Positions 33,962-42,839 of a stretch of 64,000 nt of DNA are shown in pieces. The stretch spans positions 1 through 64,000 of the forward strand of contig NZ_SZVW01000023.1 of assembly GCF_007655005.1 (NCBI RefSeq). The letters run 5' to 3'. Both the position numbers and the translations under genes were made by a program. The stretch comes from Streptomyces tibetensis. GTDB lineage: Bacteria > Actinomycetota > Actinomycetes > Streptomycetales > Streptomycetaceae. Every line of letters starts with the position of its first letter. The first letter of the stretch is position 1. The notes below the pieces were generated by a model. The model searched no databases. It was given only the letters and a program-made list of their open reading frames with translations, and had not been told where the DNA came from.

Positions 33962-34789
33962 TCAGCCCTGCCCCAGCTCCTTGAACATCTCGCTCAGATC
34001 CGCGACGTCCTTGGCCGGCGGGGCCGTGACGGTGACGGGCTTGTTGTAGTCGAGGAAGGTGATGGTCATGTCCATCGGGCCCTTGTCGGCCTCGCCCTTC
34101 ATGCGGAACTGCTTGGTGTGGTCCTCGCCGTCGACCCACATGTCCATCGTGAACTTGTCGACGCCCAGCTTCTCGTACTGCTTGATGCTCTTCTCGCGCT
34201 GCTTGCGGGTCTGCGCCTTCCCGTCCTTGAGCGAGGCGCGCAGGTCGGCGAGGGTGACGGTGCCCGTGTAGTGGGTGGTCTCGACGCCTTCGACCTTCTC
34301 GCTGCCGACCTTCTTCACGTCCTTGGCGCCCGTGAGGAAGGTGGACTCCGCCGCCGGGTTCTGCTCGGCCTGGCTCGGGGACCCCATCTTGTCCAGGTCC
34401 TTGGCGGCGTCGGAGCCGGACAGGTCGAACTTCAGCCAGCGCTTGCCGTCCATCTCCTTGGCCATCTCGGCTCCCCCACCGAGGTACATGGCCTTGTCGA
34501 CGAGACGGATCTCCATGCTCTCGCCGGCGGCCCGGTCGAGCGCCGTCATCTTCATGCTCATGGCGATCGTGGGCTTCAGACGCATGGACGCCTCACCCTC
34601 GACGCGGCCCGACTCCGGGACCGTGCCCTTCAAGCGGTACTGGAGGGACGTGATGTCCTCCGTGTTCTTCGCCGCCTTGGCGACGGCCGCGGCGGGCGTC
34701 ATCTCCGGCGACTGCTCGGATCCGCAGCCGACGGCGCCGACGGCGAGAAGCAGGGCACACAGCCCGGCGGCAGGTAAGGATGTCCTCAT
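33962..34789 (-). CDS. Lipoprotein, LppX/LprG-like fold
   Basis: 275 residues from the ATG at 34789 with a GGGGGGAA ribosome-binding site. Signal peptide with lipobox (LLLAVGAVGC). The mature part has an extended beta pattern typical of LppX/LprAFG-type lipid-carrier folds (SLQYRLKGTVPESGRVEGEA; MEIRLVDKAMYLGGG; DMWVDGEDHTKQFRM). Anchored on the outer face of the membrane. It is a paralogue of the next gene. Confidence 0.85.
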   Translation of the reverse strand: MRTSLPAAGLCALLLAVGAVGCGSEQSPEMTPAAAVAKAAKNTEDITSLQYRLKGTVPESGRVEGEASMRLKPTIAMSMKMTALDRAAGESMEIRLVDKAMYLGGGAEMAKEMDGKRWLKFDLSGSDAAKDLDKMGSPSQAEQNPAAESTFLTGAKDVKKVGSEKVEGVETTHYTGTVTLADLRASLKDGKAQTRKQREKSIKQYEKLGVDKFTMDMWVDGEDHTKQFRMKGEADKGPMDMTITFLDYNKPVTVTAPPAKDVADLSEMFKELGQG

Positions 34790-34883
34790 CGATTCCCCCC
34801 AAGGAATACACGCTTGCTTCACAGCAAGGCCGTGAGCCTATCCCAGAGGCGCACAAGTGATCTATCGGAAATAGGCGGAGGCC

Positions 34884-35735
34884 TCAGGACGTGCCCGGCT
34901 GCTCGCGCATCAGATCCTGGAAGTCCCCGGTGTCGGACCGCGGGGGCCGTTCGGCCCGGACCGCGACGCCGTAGTCGGCGTAGTGCGCGGTCTGGGTCAT
35001 CAAGCCGGTGGCCATCCGCGCCTTCTCGACCTTCTTGACCAGCAGGTTCCGCTTGTCGATCCAGATGTCGACGGTCTCGGTGGTGACACCGGCCTCGGTG
35101 AGCTGCTTCCGCAGGCCGTCATCGGCGACGTCGGCCGCTGTCACCGTGCCGGACCAGTGCGCCGCGGACCGGCCGCCGACTCTCTCCTCGCCGACCTTCC
35201 TGACGTCGCCGGAGGACAGCAGGAGCTTCACGGACTGGTTCGGCGTGGTACTGCGCATCTGGTCGCCGAGGTGGGCACCGGAGCCGCCGGCGAGGGCTTC
35301 GAGGTCCTCGTACGCGTACCGGATCCAGCGCCTGCCGCCGGTCTGCTCGGCGAACTTCTCGCCCATGCGCGCGTAGTACGCCTCGGGCAGGTAGCGGGCC
35401 TCCATCGAGGTGGTTCCCAGCCGCCGCATGGTGTCGGCGATGGTGCCGCCGGTGTACTCGATGGTGAGGGTGCCGGTGATGCCGTCGCTCCAGCCGAGGG
35501 TGCCGTCGGCGGTCATGGACATCAGCGCGCCCATGGTCGTCGTGGACTCCACCCGGGCCGACTCGGCGTGCTCGGTGGCGCGCTCGGCGGCGCGCAGGGC
35601 GTCGGGGGCCCGGCCGCGTGCGGCGCGGTCGAGGCCGGGGGTGTCGGAGGACTCCTGGGACGTGCAGGCGGCCACCCCCGTCAGCGCTGTCGCCGCGAGC
35701 ACCAAACCCACGCGGCGCACGGTCGTGCCCTGCAT
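34884..35735 (-). CDS. Lipoprotein, paralogue of the preceding one
   Basis: 283 residues. Signal peptide with lipobox (LAATALTGVAAC). Shares the order of motifs with the 33962-34789 protein: MEARYLPEAYYARMGEKF, a VRKVGEERVGGRSAAHWSGT segment and ETVDIWIDKRNLLVKKVE. Probably a duplicated LppX-like carrier or stress lipoprotein. Both genes sit between rplKA and rplJL, as in other Streptomyces. Confidence 0.85.
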   Translation of the reverse strand: MQGTTVRRVGLVLAATALTGVAACTSQESSDTPGLDRAARGRAPDALRAAERATEHAESARVESTTTMGALMSMTADGTLGWSDGITGTLTIEYTGGTIADTMRRLGTTSMEARYLPEAYYARMGEKFAEQTGGRRWIRYAYEDLEALAGGSGAHLGDQMRSTTPNQSVKLLLSSGDVRKVGEERVGGRSAAHWSGTVTAADVADDGLRKQLTEAGVTTETVDIWIDKRNLLVKKVEKARMATGLMTQTAHYADYGVAVRAERPPRSDTGDFQDLMREQPGTS

Positions 35736-35804
35736 ACGTCCCCCCGTTCGTATCCGGTTCCCGCACGTTAACCCAGGCCACCGGCGTACGTACCGGAAAA
35801 GGGA

Positions 35805-35839
35805 ACGGGCCCCGCACCTGTAAGAGGTGCGGGGCCCGT
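35805..35839 (-). terminator. rplKA operon terminator
   Basis: A 15-bp perfect stem (ACGGGCCCCGCACCT, short loop gtaag) immediately after rplA. Confidence 0.85.
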
Positions 35840-35863
35840 GACCGGTTGGGTGAGCCTGAAGGC

Positions 35864-36589
35864 TCAGACCGCAGCCGGGTCCTCCTCGACGAGGAGGTTG
35901 CGGGTGCGGTTCGGGTCGACCGGAATGCCGGGGCCCATCGTGGTGCTGATGGCGGCCTTCTTGATGTAGCGACCCTTGGCGGCCGACGGCTTCAGACGGA
36001 GGATCTCCTCCAGCGCGGCGCCGTAGTTCTCCACCAGCTTGGTGTCGTCGAAGGACGACTTGCCGATGATGAAGTGCAGGTTCGAGTGCTTGTCGACGCG
36101 GAACTCGATCTTGCCGCCCTTGATCTCGGTGACGGCCTTGGCCACGTCGGGGGTGACGGTGCCGGTCTTCGGGTTCGGCATCAGACCACGCGGACCGAGC
36201 ACGCGGCCGAGGCGGCCGACCTTGCCCATGAGGTCCGGGGTGGCGACGACGGCGTCGAAGTCCAGACGGCCCTTCGACACCTCGTCGATCAGTTCGTCGG
36301 AGCCGACGATGTCGGCGCCCGCGGCCTCCGCGGCCGCAGCACGGTCACCGGTCGCGAAGACCAGGACCCGGGCGGTCTTGCCGGTGCCGTGCGGAAGGTT
36401 CACGGTGCCACGGACCATCTGGTCGGCCTTGCGCGGGTCGACACCCAGGCGGAAGGCGACCTCGACGGTGCCGTCGAACTTGGTCGTGGAGGTGTCCTTG
36501 GCGAGACGGACGGCCTCGAGCGGGGCGTAGAGCTTCTCCCGGTCGACCTTGGCGTCCGCAGCGCGAAGGGACTTGCTGCGCTTGCTCAC
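35864..36589 (-). CDS. rplA: 50S ribosomal protein L1
   Basis: 241 residues; conserved RVLGPRGLMPNPKTGTVTPD block of the L1 family. L1 forms the mobile stalk at the E site and often represses its own operon. Follows rplK by 77 bp. Confidence 0.97.
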   Translation of the reverse strand: MSKRSKSLRAADAKVDREKLYAPLEAVRLAKDTSTTKFDGTVEVAFRLGVDPRKADQMVRGTVNLPHGTGKTARVLVFATGDRAAAAEAAGADIVGSDELIDEVSKGRLDFDAVVATPDLMGKVGRLGRVLGPRGLMPNPKTGTVTPDVAKAVTEIKGGKIEFRVDKHSNLHFIIGKSSFDDTKLVENYGAALEEILRLKPSAAKGRYIKKAAISTTMGPGIPVDPNRTRNLLVEEDPAAV

Positions 36590-36666
36590 TACTGCTCCTG
36601 TGGATTCTTAGGAGTCGTGGTCCGGGCCGAGCAGGCCCCGCCACTTCTGCTGATGGAGGTTGGGGC

Positions 36667-37101
36667 TCAGCCCTCGACCGTGACGCCCATGGAACGGGCG
36701 GTGCCGGCGATGATCTTCTCGGCGGCGTCCAGGTCGTTGGCGTTGAGGTCGGGCATCTTGGTCGTGGCGATCTCACGGACCTGGTCACGCGTGATCTTCG
36801 CGACCTTGGTCTTGTGCGGCTCGCCGGAGCCCTTGTCGATGCCCGCGGCCTTCAGGATCATCTTCGCGGCCGGCGGCGTCTTGGTGATGAAGGTGAAGGA
36901 ACGGTCCTCGTAGACCGTGATCTCCACCGGGATCACCCAGCCACGCTGCGACTCGGTCGCGGCGTTGTAGGCCTTGCAGAACTCCATGATGTTCACGCCG
37001 TGCTGACCCAGCGCGGGGCCGACCGGCGGGGCCGGGTTGGCGGCACCGGCCTGGATCTGGAGCTTGATGAGCCCCGTGACCTTCTTCTTCTTGGGAGGCA
37101 T
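36667..37101 (-). CDS. rplK: 50S ribosomal protein L11
   Basis: 144 residues (MPPKKKKVTGLIKLQIQAGA ... PVGPALGQHGVNIMEFCK). It holds the thiostrepton-binding N-terminal domain and the RNA-binding C-terminal domain. The ATG at 37101 fits the family; upstream frame is non-coding. Confidence 0.98.
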   Translation of the reverse strand: MPPKKKKVTGLIKLQIQAGAANPAPPVGPALGQHGVNIMEFCKAYNAATESQRGWVIPVEITVYEDRSFTFITKTPPAAKMILKAAGIDKGSGEPHKTKVAKITRDQVREIATTKMPDLNANDLDAAEKIIAGTARSMGVTVEG

Positions 37102-37267
37102 AGCTCTCCGGGTCCTTTCGATTCGGGTCCTGCCCACGCCCGGGGACCACCCGGATGCAGGCATACCGCACAACGATAACGGGTATGGATGCGCGGCTGA
37201 AAACCGAGCAGGTCAGGCAAGCGCCGGAGCGATCGCCTGACCTGCGCGGAAGCGGTGTGTCCGGAAG

Positions 37268-38113
37268 TCAGTTCTTCTGGATCTGGTCGAAGGAGAGCTC
37301 GACCGGCGTCTCGCGGCCGAAGATCTCGACAAGGCCCTTGACCTTCTTCGAGTCCGGGTTGATCTCGTTGATCGTCGCCTGCAGCGTGGCGAACGGGCCG
37401 TCGGTGACGGTGACCGAGTCGCCGACTTCGAAGTCCAGCACCTGGACCTCGACCTTGCGCTGCGGAGCCGGCTTGCCCTCGGCCTCGGCGGCCTCGCGGG
37501 CGGCCTTCTCCTCGGCCTCGGGGGCGAGCATCTTGACGATCTCGTCCAGGGTCAGCGGGTACGGGTCGTAGGCGTTGCCCACGAAGCCGGTGACGCCGGG
37601 GGTGTTGCGGACGACGCCCCAGGACTCGTTCGTCAGGTCCATGCGGACCAGGACGTAGCCCGGGAGCTTGTTCTGCTTGATCGTCTTGCGGTCGCCGTTC
37701 TTGATCTGGACGACCTCTTCCTGCGGCACCTCGGCCTGGAAGATGTAGTCCTCGACGTTGAGCGAGACGGCGCGCTGCTCGAGGTTGGTCTTCACGCGGT
37801 TCTCGTAGCCGGCGTAGGTGTGGATGACGTACCACTCGCCGGGCAGGACCCGCAGTTCCTCGCGGAGCTTCTCGATCGGGTCGCGGTCGTCCTCGGGCTC
37901 TTCCTCGAGTTCTTCCGCGGCCTCTTCGAGTTCTTCCACGGCCTCTTCGCCGTCCTCGGTCTCCGCCTCGGCGGCGTCGTCCGCGACGGCGTCGGCAGCC
38001 TCGACCTCGGAGGAGGCCTCGGTGTCCTCGTTGTCCGCGCCCTCGACGATGTCGAGCTCGTCCTCGACGGACTCGACCGGCTCGATGGCGTCGTTCACGT
38101 TCGGGTCAGACAC
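37268..38113 (-). CDS. nusG: Transcription antitermination factor NusG
   Basis: 281 residues. The first 80 or so form an acidic Glu/Asp/Ala-rich extension typical of Streptomyces. The NGN domain follows (EWYVIHTYAGYENRVKTNLE; PGYVLVRMDLTNESWGVVRN), and a KOW domain ends the protein (VGDSVTVTDGPFATLQATIN). Binds the RNA polymerase clamp. Lies between secE and rplK. Confidence 0.97.
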   Translation of the reverse strand: MSDPNVNDAIEPVESVEDELDIVEGADNEDTEASSEVEAADAVADDAAEAETEDGEEAVEELEEAAEELEEEPEDDRDPIEKLREELRVLPGEWYVIHTYAGYENRVKTNLEQRAVSLNVEDYIFQAEVPQEEVVQIKNGDRKTIKQNKLPGYVLVRMDLTNESWGVVRNTPGVTGFVGNAYDPYPLTLDEIVKMLAPEAEEKAAREAAEAEGKPAPQRKVEVQVLDFEVGDSVTVTDGPFATLQATINEINPDSKKVKGLVEIFGRETPVELSFDQIQKN

Positions 38114-38193
38114 GGTGGCTGCTTCTTCCTGGATACATAGGGGTGGAACATGCGAAAGGAGCGCCGGGTACCTCGGCGCTCTTCGCGGACTGC

Positions 38194-38478
38194 TCAGCCG
38201 AACACGTATTTCGCGGCGTTGCTGAGCCCATAGTCAATCACGGTGACCAGGCCGATCATGATGACGACGAAGATGATCACCACGGTCGTGTAGGTCGTCA
38301 GCTGGTTGCGGGTCGGCCAGACGACCTTGCGCAGCTCCGCGACGATCTGGCGGTAGAAGAGGGCGAGCCGCTTCAGCGGGCCCTTCTTTCCGCGCTTGCC
38401 GCCCTTGCGGGCCTTCTTGGACTCCGGCGCCTCGTCCTGGGCATCAGGCATGTCGATGGAGCCCACGGCGTCCGTCAC
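38194..38478 (-). CDS. secE: Preprotein translocase subunit SecE
   Basis: 94 residues: a basic N-terminal half (KKARKGGKRGKKGPLKRLAL), the conserved FYRQIVAELRKVVWPTRNQL amphipathic helix and one membrane span. Part of SecYEG. First protein gene of the secE-nusG-rplKA run. Confidence 0.97.
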   Translation of the reverse strand: MTDAVGSIDMPDAQDEAPESKKARKGGKRGKKGPLKRLALFYRQIVAELRKVVWPTRNQLTTYTTVVIIFVVIMIGLVTVIDYGLSNAAKYVFG

Positions 38479-38586
38479 TCGTCCTCACCTGATTCCGGGT
38501 CGTGGCCGTGCCGCGCCCGGTCTGAGCCGCACGGCGGTGCATTGCTGTACGTACATGCGCACACATCCTGGCGATGGAGTGTGTAG

Positions 38587-38659
38587 CAGGGCCGGAGGGA
38601 CTTGAACCCCCAACCGCTGGTTTTGGAGACCAGTGCTCTACCAATTGAGCTACGACCCT
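38587..38659 (-). tRNA. tRNA-Trp (CCA anticodon)
   Basis: 73 bases folding as a cloverleaf: acceptor AGGGTCG/CGGCCCT, D-arm GCTCAATTGGTAGAGC, anticodon loop CTCCAAA, T-arm GGGGG TTCAAGT CCCTC, discriminator G. CCA is not encoded. Upstream of secE, as in other actinobacteria. Confidence 0.97.
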
Positions 38660-38964
38660 TTGTGTGTCCCCCAACGTACCGCATCCATCCGGATGCTTGG
38701 TGTGCACCGAACGGGCGCGGCCTGCCGAAGGCCAACGAGGTGAGAGTGTACGTGCTCCGCGGCCGGTCGTCGAACAGAAAGGGCCCGCGGAGGGCTCGTT
38801 GACGGAAGATCGCCTGCGGAACGGGGGCCGGGCTGACGCGAATCCGCTGAAGATCGCCCAGGCCGAGCGGGCGATCCGCACTGTTGTTCAAGGGTTTGCC
38901 CGACGTTGTTCAGTCTGTGAAACCCCCGTGCCGCGCGCGTTTCCAGTCTGAAACGATGGGGCCC

Positions 38965-40191
38965 ATGAGCGCTGCAACCCCTCCCACCGAGCGCCGGGTC
39001 TCCGCCCGAGTCGGCGCGATCTCCGAGTCCGCCACCCTCGCCGTGGACGCCAAGGCCAAGGCCCTCAAGGCCGCCGGGCGTCCGGTGATCGGCTTCGGCG
39101 CCGGCGAGCCGGACTTCCCGACCCCGGACTACATCGTCCAGGCCGCGATCGAGGCCTGCTCGAACCCGAAGTTCCACCGCTACACGCCGGCCGGCGGCCT
39201 CCCCGAGCTGAAGGCCGCGATCGCCGCGAAGACCCTGCGTGACTCGGGCTACGAGCCGGACGTCTCGGAGATCCTGGTCACCAACGGTGGCAAGCAGGCC
39301 ATCTACGAGGCCTTCGCCGCGATCCTCGACCCGGGCGACGAGGTCATCGTGCCCGCGCCCTACTGGACGACGTACCCGGAGTCGATCCGGCTGGCCGGGG
39401 GTGTCCCGGTGGAGGTCGTCGCCGACGAGACGACCGGCTACCGGGTGACCGTCGAGCAGCTGGAGGCAGCCCGCACGGAGAAGACGAAGGTCGTCCTCTT
39501 CGTCTCTCCGTCGAACCCGACCGGCGCGGTCTACAGCGAGACCGAGACCGAGGCCATCGGCCGCTGGGCCGTGGAGCACGGCCTGTGGGTGATGACCGAC
39601 GAGATCTACGAGCACCTCGTCTACGGCGACGCCTCCGCCGTGTCGCTGCCGGCGGTGCTGCCCGAGCTGCGCGACAAGTGCGTCGTGGTGAACGGCGTCG
39701 CGAAGACGTACGCGATGACCGGCTGGCGCGTCGGGTGGATCATCGGCCCGAAGGACGTCGTCAAGGCCGCGACGAACCTGCAGTCGCACGCCACGTCCAA
39801 CGTGTCCAACGTCGCCCAGGCGGCCGCGCTGGCCGCCGTCTCCGGCGACCTGGACGCCGTGGCGAAGATGCGGGAGGCCTTCGACCGGCGCCGCAAGACC
39901 ATCGTGCGGATGCTGAACGAGATCGACGGCGTGGTGTGCCCGGAGCCGGAGGGGGCGTTCTACGCGTACCCGTCGGTGAAGGCGCTGGTCGGCAAGGAGA
40001 TCCGGGGCCGGCGCCCCAAGGACACCGTCGAGCTGGCCGCGCTGATCCTGGAGGAGTCCGAGGTCGCGGTGGTGCCGGGTGAGGCGTTCGGTACGCCCGG
40101 GTACCTGCGGCTGTCCTACGCGCTGGGTGACGAGGACCTGGTCGAGGGCGTGAGCCGGATCCAGAAGCTGCTGGCGGAGGCGCGGGACTGA
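38965..40191 (+). CDS. Pyridoxal-phosphate aminotransferase (aspartate aminotransferase type)
   Basis: 408 residues. Fold-type I class I: GAGEPDFPTPDYI near the N-terminus, YTPAGGLPELKAAIA, PYWTTYPESIRLAGG, DEIYEHLVYGD and the PLP-lysine motif NGVAKTYAMTGWRVGWI. Interconverts aspartate and oxaloacetate with 2-oxoglutarate/glutamate. An ATG three codons upstream is an alternative start. The 38660-38964 region upstream has no gene and must hold its promoter and that of secE. Confidence 0.92.
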   Translation: MSAATPPTERRVSARVGAISESATLAVDAKAKALKAAGRPVIGFGAGEPDFPTPDYIVQAAIEACSNPKFHRYTPAGGLPELKAAIAAKTLRDSGYEPDVSEILVTNGGKQAIYEAFAAILDPGDEVIVPAPYWTTYPESIRLAGGVPVEVVADETTGYRVTVEQLEAARTEKTKVVLFVSPSNPTGAVYSETETEAIGRWAVEHGLWVMTDEIYEHLVYGDASAVSLPAVLPELRDKCVVVNGVAKTYAMTGWRVGWIIGPKDVVKAATNLQSHATSNVSNVAQAAALAAVSGDLDAVAKMREAFDRRRKTIVRMLNEIDGVVCPEPEGAFYAYPSVKALVGKEIRGRRPKDTVELAALILEESEVAVVPGEAFGTPGYLRLSYALGDEDLVEGVSRIQKLLAEARD

Positions 40192-40221
40192 CGTCCGCTT
40201 CGCCGCTCCCGAGGGGCAGGC

Positions 40222-40254
40222 ATGGGGCACATACCGGGTCCGGTATGTGCCCCA
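40222..40254 (+). terminator. Terminator after the aminotransferase
   Basis: A 15-bp perfect stem (ATGGGGCACATACCG, 3-base loop) followed by TTGTTTG. Confidence 0.85.
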
Positions 40255-40328
40255 TTTGTTTGTGCGAGCAAGACCACGAAAGGGGAAACGGCTACCGGGA
40301 CGGCTGGGGCGTACGGCAGGATCTTTGG

Positions 40329-41360
40329 ATGGAGCGTGTACGTGATGTCTCTGAGCTGCCGAAAGCCCATCTGCACCTGCACTTCACCGGGTCGATGCGG
40401 CCCTCGACCGTGCTGGAACTGGCCGAAAAGTACGGCGTCCGGCTGCCCGACGCGCTGAGTGAGGCGCTGACCAGCGGGGAACCGCCGAGCCTGCGGGCGA
40501 CGGACGAACGGGGCTGGTTCCGCTTCCAGCGGCTGTACGACGCGGCGCGCTCGTGTCTGCGGGAGCCGGAGGACATCCAGCGGCTGGTGCGGGAGGCCGC
40601 GGAGGAGGACGTGCGGGACGGGTCGGGCTGGCTGGAGATCCAGGTCGACCCTACGTCGTACGCGCCGCGGCTGGGCGGACTGATCCCGGCGCTGGAGATC
40701 ATCCTGGACGCGGTGGAGACGACGTCGCGGGACACGGGACTCGGGATGCGGGTGCTGGTCGCGGCCAACCGGATGAAACACCCGCTGGACGCCCGGACGC
40801 TGGCACGGCTGGCGACGCGGTACGCGGACCAGGGCGTCGTCGGGTTCGGGCTGTCCAACGACGAGCGGCGGGGGATGGCGCGCGACTTCGACCGGGCGTT
40901 CGGGATCGCGCGCGAGGCCGGGTTGCTGTCGGCTCCGCACGGGGGTGAGCTGGCCGGGCCGTCGTCGGTGCGGGACTGTCTGGACGACCTCGGGGCGAAC
41001 CGGGTGGGGCACGGGGTGCGGGCGGCGGAGGATCCGCGGCTGATGAAGCGGCTGGCGGACCGGCAGGTGACGTGCGAGGTGTGCCCGGCGTCGAACGTGG
41101 CGCTGGGGGTGTACGAGAAGCCGGAGGACGTGCCGCTGCGGACGTTGTTCGAGGCTGGTGTGCCGTTGGCGCTGGGCGCGGACGACCCGTTGCTATTCGG
41201 GTCGCGTCTCGCCGCGCAGTACGAGATCGCGCGGCGGTATCACGGGTTCACGGACGCGGAGCTGGCGGAGGTGGCGCGGCAGTCGGTGCGGGGGTCGGCG
41301 GCACCGGAGGACGTGAAGACGAAGCTGCTGTCGGGGGTGGACGACTGGCTGGCGTCGTAG
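40329..41360 (+). CDS. Adenosine deaminase family protein
   Basis: 343 residues. Metal ligands in HLHLHFTGS, later APHGGEL (catalytic Glu; usually HAGE), VGHGVR, CEVCPASNVALG and GADDPLLFGS. The order and spacing are those of the adenosine/adenine deaminase family. Deaminates a purine nucleoside or base in the cytoplasm; exact substrate not determinable. The HFTGS variant replaces the common HLDGS/HLEGS and occurs in a Streptomyces subgroup. Confidence 0.87.
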   Translation: MERVRDVSELPKAHLHLHFTGSMRPSTVLELAEKYGVRLPDALSEALTSGEPPSLRATDERGWFRFQRLYDAARSCLREPEDIQRLVREAAEEDVRDGSGWLEIQVDPTSYAPRLGGLIPALEIILDAVETTSRDTGLGMRVLVAANRMKHPLDARTLARLATRYADQGVVGFGLSNDERRGMARDFDRAFGIAREAGLLSAPHGGELAGPSSVRDCLDDLGANRVGHGVRAAEDPRLMKRLADRQVTCEVCPASNVALGVYEKPEDVPLRTLFEAGVPLALGADDPLLFGSRLAAQYEIARRYHGFTDAELAEVARQSVRGSAAPEDVKTKLLSGVDDWLAS

Positions 41361-41505
41361 CGGCCTGTTCACCGGCGATGTGACGGCCCGCGCCGAGTCC
41401 TCTCGCGTGCGGTGGCCGCGGGCGCGCCGTGACCGGCGTCCCGGCGGCATCCCGCCCCGCCGGGCCCGGAAGCGGCGGTCGCGGCGGTCGCGTCGGTCGC
41501 GTCGG

Positions 41506-42111
41506 TCAGACGCCGATACCGGCCAGGAGCGTACGGGCCAGTCTCGCGGCGAACGTGTGCGCCGAGGGCCGATCGGCCGTCACGTCGTAGGCGAAGGCCC
41601 GCTGCGCGCACGCCCCCATCAGGAGCGAGGCGGCGGCGAAGGTGTCCGTGTCGGCCCGGATCCGCCCGGCGGCCTGCTCGGCCCGCAGGTACGCGTCCAG
41701 CCCCTCGATCGGCAGATGCGGCCCAGTTCCCCTCTCCCGCATCGCCTCGTCATGACGCCGCTTGAGCTGTGTCTCGGCGTACAGCGACGCCGCGATCGGA
41801 AAGCTCTGCTCGTAGAACAGGGCCGCCCGGTGGGCGATCTCGGTGAGGTTCTCCTCGACCGTGCCGCCGCCGTGCTCGGTGGCCAGGCCGTCCAGGAACG
41901 GGGTCAGCTGTGGCAGCCGTTCCATGAGGACCCGGATGAACAGGTCCTCCTTGCTCGTGAAGTGTTTGTAGAGCGCGGCCTCGGAACAACCCGCGGCTCG
42001 AGCGATCTCCTTCGTCGTGGCGCGGGCCAGTCCGACCGTGAGCATCAACTGGTGGGCGGCGTCCAGGACGCGCTCCCGGGCCGGCCTGAGTGCCGGTGGC
42101 TGCATGACCAT
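41506..42111 (-). CDS. TetR-family repressor
   Basis: 201 residues. Helix-turn-helix at about 15-60 (RERVLDAAHQLMLTVGLARA; EIARAAGCSEAALYKHFTSK). The C-terminal ligand domain is of the AcrR type. A second ATG at 42105 has a better ribosome-binding site. Divergent from the NAD(P)H-binding gene at 42200; two palindromes lie between them, so it likely represses both genes. A 9-bp GGTCGCGTC-like microrepeat spans its 3' end (41473-41508). Confidence 0.9.
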   Translation of the reverse strand: MVMQPPALRPARERVLDAAHQLMLTVGLARATTKEIARAAGCSEAALYKHFTSKEDLFIRVLMERLPQLTPFLDGLATEHGGGTVEENLTEIAHRAALFYEQSFPIAASLYAETQLKRRHDEAMRERGTGPHLPIEGLDAYLRAEQAAGRIRADTDTFAAASLLMGACAQRAFAYDVTADRPSAHTFAARLARTLLAGIGV

Positions 42112-42130
42112 CCCCTGGGTTGACGAGTGG

Positions 42131-42146
42131 GTGAGTACTTACTCAC
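42131..42146. promoter_or_regulatory. Palindromic operator candidate 1
   Basis: Perfect palindrome GTGAGTACTTACTCAC just upstream of the TetR gene. Half-sites resemble those of the second palindrome at 42162-42181. Confidence 0.65.
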
Positions 42147-42161
42147 TGTAGGAGGACACAG

Positions 42162-42181
42162 GGGTGAGTGAACACTCACCC
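42162..42181. promoter_or_regulatory. Palindromic operator candidate 2
   Basis: GGGTGAGTG-AA-CACTCACCC, a near-perfect 20-bp palindrome about 20 bp before the start of the NAD(P)H-binding gene. Shares the GTGAGT half-site with candidate 1. Confidence 0.7.
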
Positions 42182-42199
42182 ACCAGGTTGGGGGAGCTC

Positions 42200-42832
42200 A
42201 TGAAACTGACTGTGTTCGGGGCCACCGGTGGGGTCGGACAGGAGATCGTGCGCCAGGCGCTGACGGCCGGCCACCGGGTCACGGCCGTCGTGCGGGAGCC
42301 CGGACGGCTGGAGGTGACCGGCCCGGGGCTGGACGTGGTCCGTGCCGATCTGACGGACGAAGGGGCGGTGCGTCCGGCCGTGGCGGGGCGTGATGCCGTG
42401 CTGTCGGGGCTCGGTGCGCGCAGCCGCAAGGACGCCGGGATCGCGACCCGTCTGACGCGTACGGTGCTGGGCGCGATGGAGGCGGAGGGGGTGAGGCGAC
42501 TGCTCGTCGTCAGCGCCGCGCCGCTCGGGCCCGCGCCGGAGCGGGACGGGCCGCTCGACCGGGCCGTGCGCGGCGTCGTCTCCGCCGTGCTCAAGGACGT
42601 CTACGCCGATCTGCGCGCGATGGAAGAGCAGATCGCCCGTAGTGCGACCGACTGGACGGTGGTGCGGCCGCCGCGGTTGCAGGACCGGCCCGTCACCGGG
42701 AAGTACCGGGTGGTCGTCGGCGGGTCCCCGGCCAGGGGCCGCTTCCTGGGGAGGGCCGACGTCGCACACGCGATGCTGGCGATGACCGGCGACCCGGCCA
42801 CCGTGAAGCAGGGCGTCGGCATCGCCTACTAG
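42200..42832 (+). CDS. NAD(P)H-binding SDR-like protein
   Basis: 210 residues. N-terminal Rossmann motif LTVFGATGGVGQEIV; later VVSAAPLG and DWTVVRPPRLQD, typical of the NAD(P)-binding atypical SDR group (BLVRB/YwnB-like). ATG at 42200 with GGGGGAG upstream. Probably controlled by the divergent TetR protein. Substrate unknown. Confidence 0.87.
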   Translation: MKLTVFGATGGVGQEIVRQALTAGHRVTAVVREPGRLEVTGPGLDVVRADLTDEGAVRPAVAGRDAVLSGLGARSRKDAGIATRLTRTVLGAMEAEGVRRLLVVSAAPLGPAPERDGPLDRAVRGVVSAVLKDVYADLRAMEEQIARSATDWTVVRPPRLQDRPVTGKYRVVVGGSPARGRFLGRADVAHAMLAMTGDPATVKQGVGIAY

Positions 42833-42839
42833 GTCACTC

